Position numbers and translations under genes: made by a program. This document shows, piece after piece, positions 63,887-64,000 of a stretch of 64,000 nucleotides of DNA. The notes beneath the pieces were generated by a model that did no database searches, was not told the DNA's origin, and saw only the letters and a program-made list of their open reading frames with translations. Source of the stretch: Sphingobium sp. TKS (GTDB lineage Bacteria; Pseudomonadota; Alphaproteobacteria; Sphingomonadales; Sphingomonadaceae); assembly GCF_001563265.1 (NCBI RefSeq), contig NZ_CP005083.1, forward strand, positions 3,165,001 through 3,229,000, written 5' to 3'. The number at the start of each line of letters is the position of its first letter. The stretch's first letter is position 1.

Positions 63887-64000
63887 TTCGCGACGGCCGA
63901 ACGCACTGCTCTCCTGATCGCATAACAAATCTCGGACGACGGCGCTGCCGCGCGGCTCAGCATTCTTCAGAAGAAATTTCAAAGCCTCGTCGTCCCCAAT
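63887..64000. other. Right window edge, possible partial gene on the minus strand
   Basis: On the minus strand the frame DDEALKFLLKNAEPRGSAVV (then RDLLCDQESSAFGRREV) is open from the edge, and runs on through the hairpin into the receptor gene's antisense. It could be the C-terminus of a leftward gene, but no family is recognisable in this short stretch. Confidence 0.25.

Noticed and set aside
63335..63982. A 215-codon leftward gene at the right edge
   Set aside because: Most of it is antisense to the TonB barrel; only the last 115 bases of the window could be genuine and they are too short to judge.

Overview
The window looks like a sphingomonad chromosome (Alphaproteobacteria, Sphingomonadaceae, Sphingobium/Novosphingobium-like). 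The evidence is its high GC, the alphaproteobacterial arrangement of the nusA-infB-pnp translation block, two large TonB-dependent receptors beside catabolic gene clusters, and sphingomonad-type interspersed repeats. The genus is an inference from content and not the result of a search.

Region 1 (about 1-26 kb) is core housekeeping DNA. A frameshifted HWE-type sensor kinase is cut by the left edge. Then comes a long leftward block that reads, in its own direction, rimP, nusA, a 4-oxalocrotonate tautomerase-like gene, ylxR-like, infB, rbfA, an alpha/beta hydrolase, tdk, truB, rpsO and pnp. Further genes are a PQQ-dependent sugar dehydrogenase lipoprotein, pyrG, secG, tpiA, a PpiD/SurA-type foldase and trpE. 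A leftward formaldehyde-detoxification block follows (adhC, a VOC protein, fghA, a SnoaL-like gene, a GNAT gene), with a LysR gene divergent from it. Four intergenic gaps hold repeated hairpin elements.

Region 2 (about 27-44 kb) is a compact, LysR-controlled catabolic locus. The leftward operon is an extradiol ring-cleavage dioxygenase, a meta-cleavage-product-type hydrolase, a flavin reductase, an HsaA/HpaB-like group D flavin monooxygenase, a cysteine-less Asp/Glu-racemase-fold protein, a fumarate-reductase-type flavoprotein, ETF beta, ETF alpha, a dienoate hydratase and a stub of an acylating acetaldehyde dehydrogenase. Beyond the LysR gene lies a TcuA-like flavoprotein. A divergent rightward operon carries a TonB receptor, a cysteine-less isochorismatase-fold protein, a PEP-mutase/isocitrate-lyase-fold lyase, another TcuA-like flavoprotein and an SDR. 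My reading is uptake of a cyclic substrate, dehydrogenation (possibly aromatisation) by flavoproteins served by a dedicated ETF, ortho-hydroxylation, meta-cleavage, hydrolysis and hydration. The usual aldolase is absent and the usual dehydrogenase is a stub. This is the best candidate for an undescribed pathway in the window.

Region 3 (about 44-50 kb) is accessory: a secreted GH16 glycosidase, a BNR/sialidase-fold propeller paired with a MoaD-like ubiquitin-fold protein, trxC, and a transglutaminase-like gene. It ends in an integrase relic next to the 3' half of a tRNA-Gln gene.

Region 4 (about 50-64 kb) lies beyond that att-like tRNA fragment and is probably a genomic island. It has an HNH-type gene, two hypothetical genes, and a decayed pyruvate carboxylase gene split by a complete IS256-family element with a 9-bp target duplication. 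A second leftward catabolic operon follows, with a KSTD-like flavoprotein, a Rieske oxygenase alpha subunit, a ThDP enzyme and a pair of acyl-CoA dehydrogenases. A divergent TonB receptor faces it.
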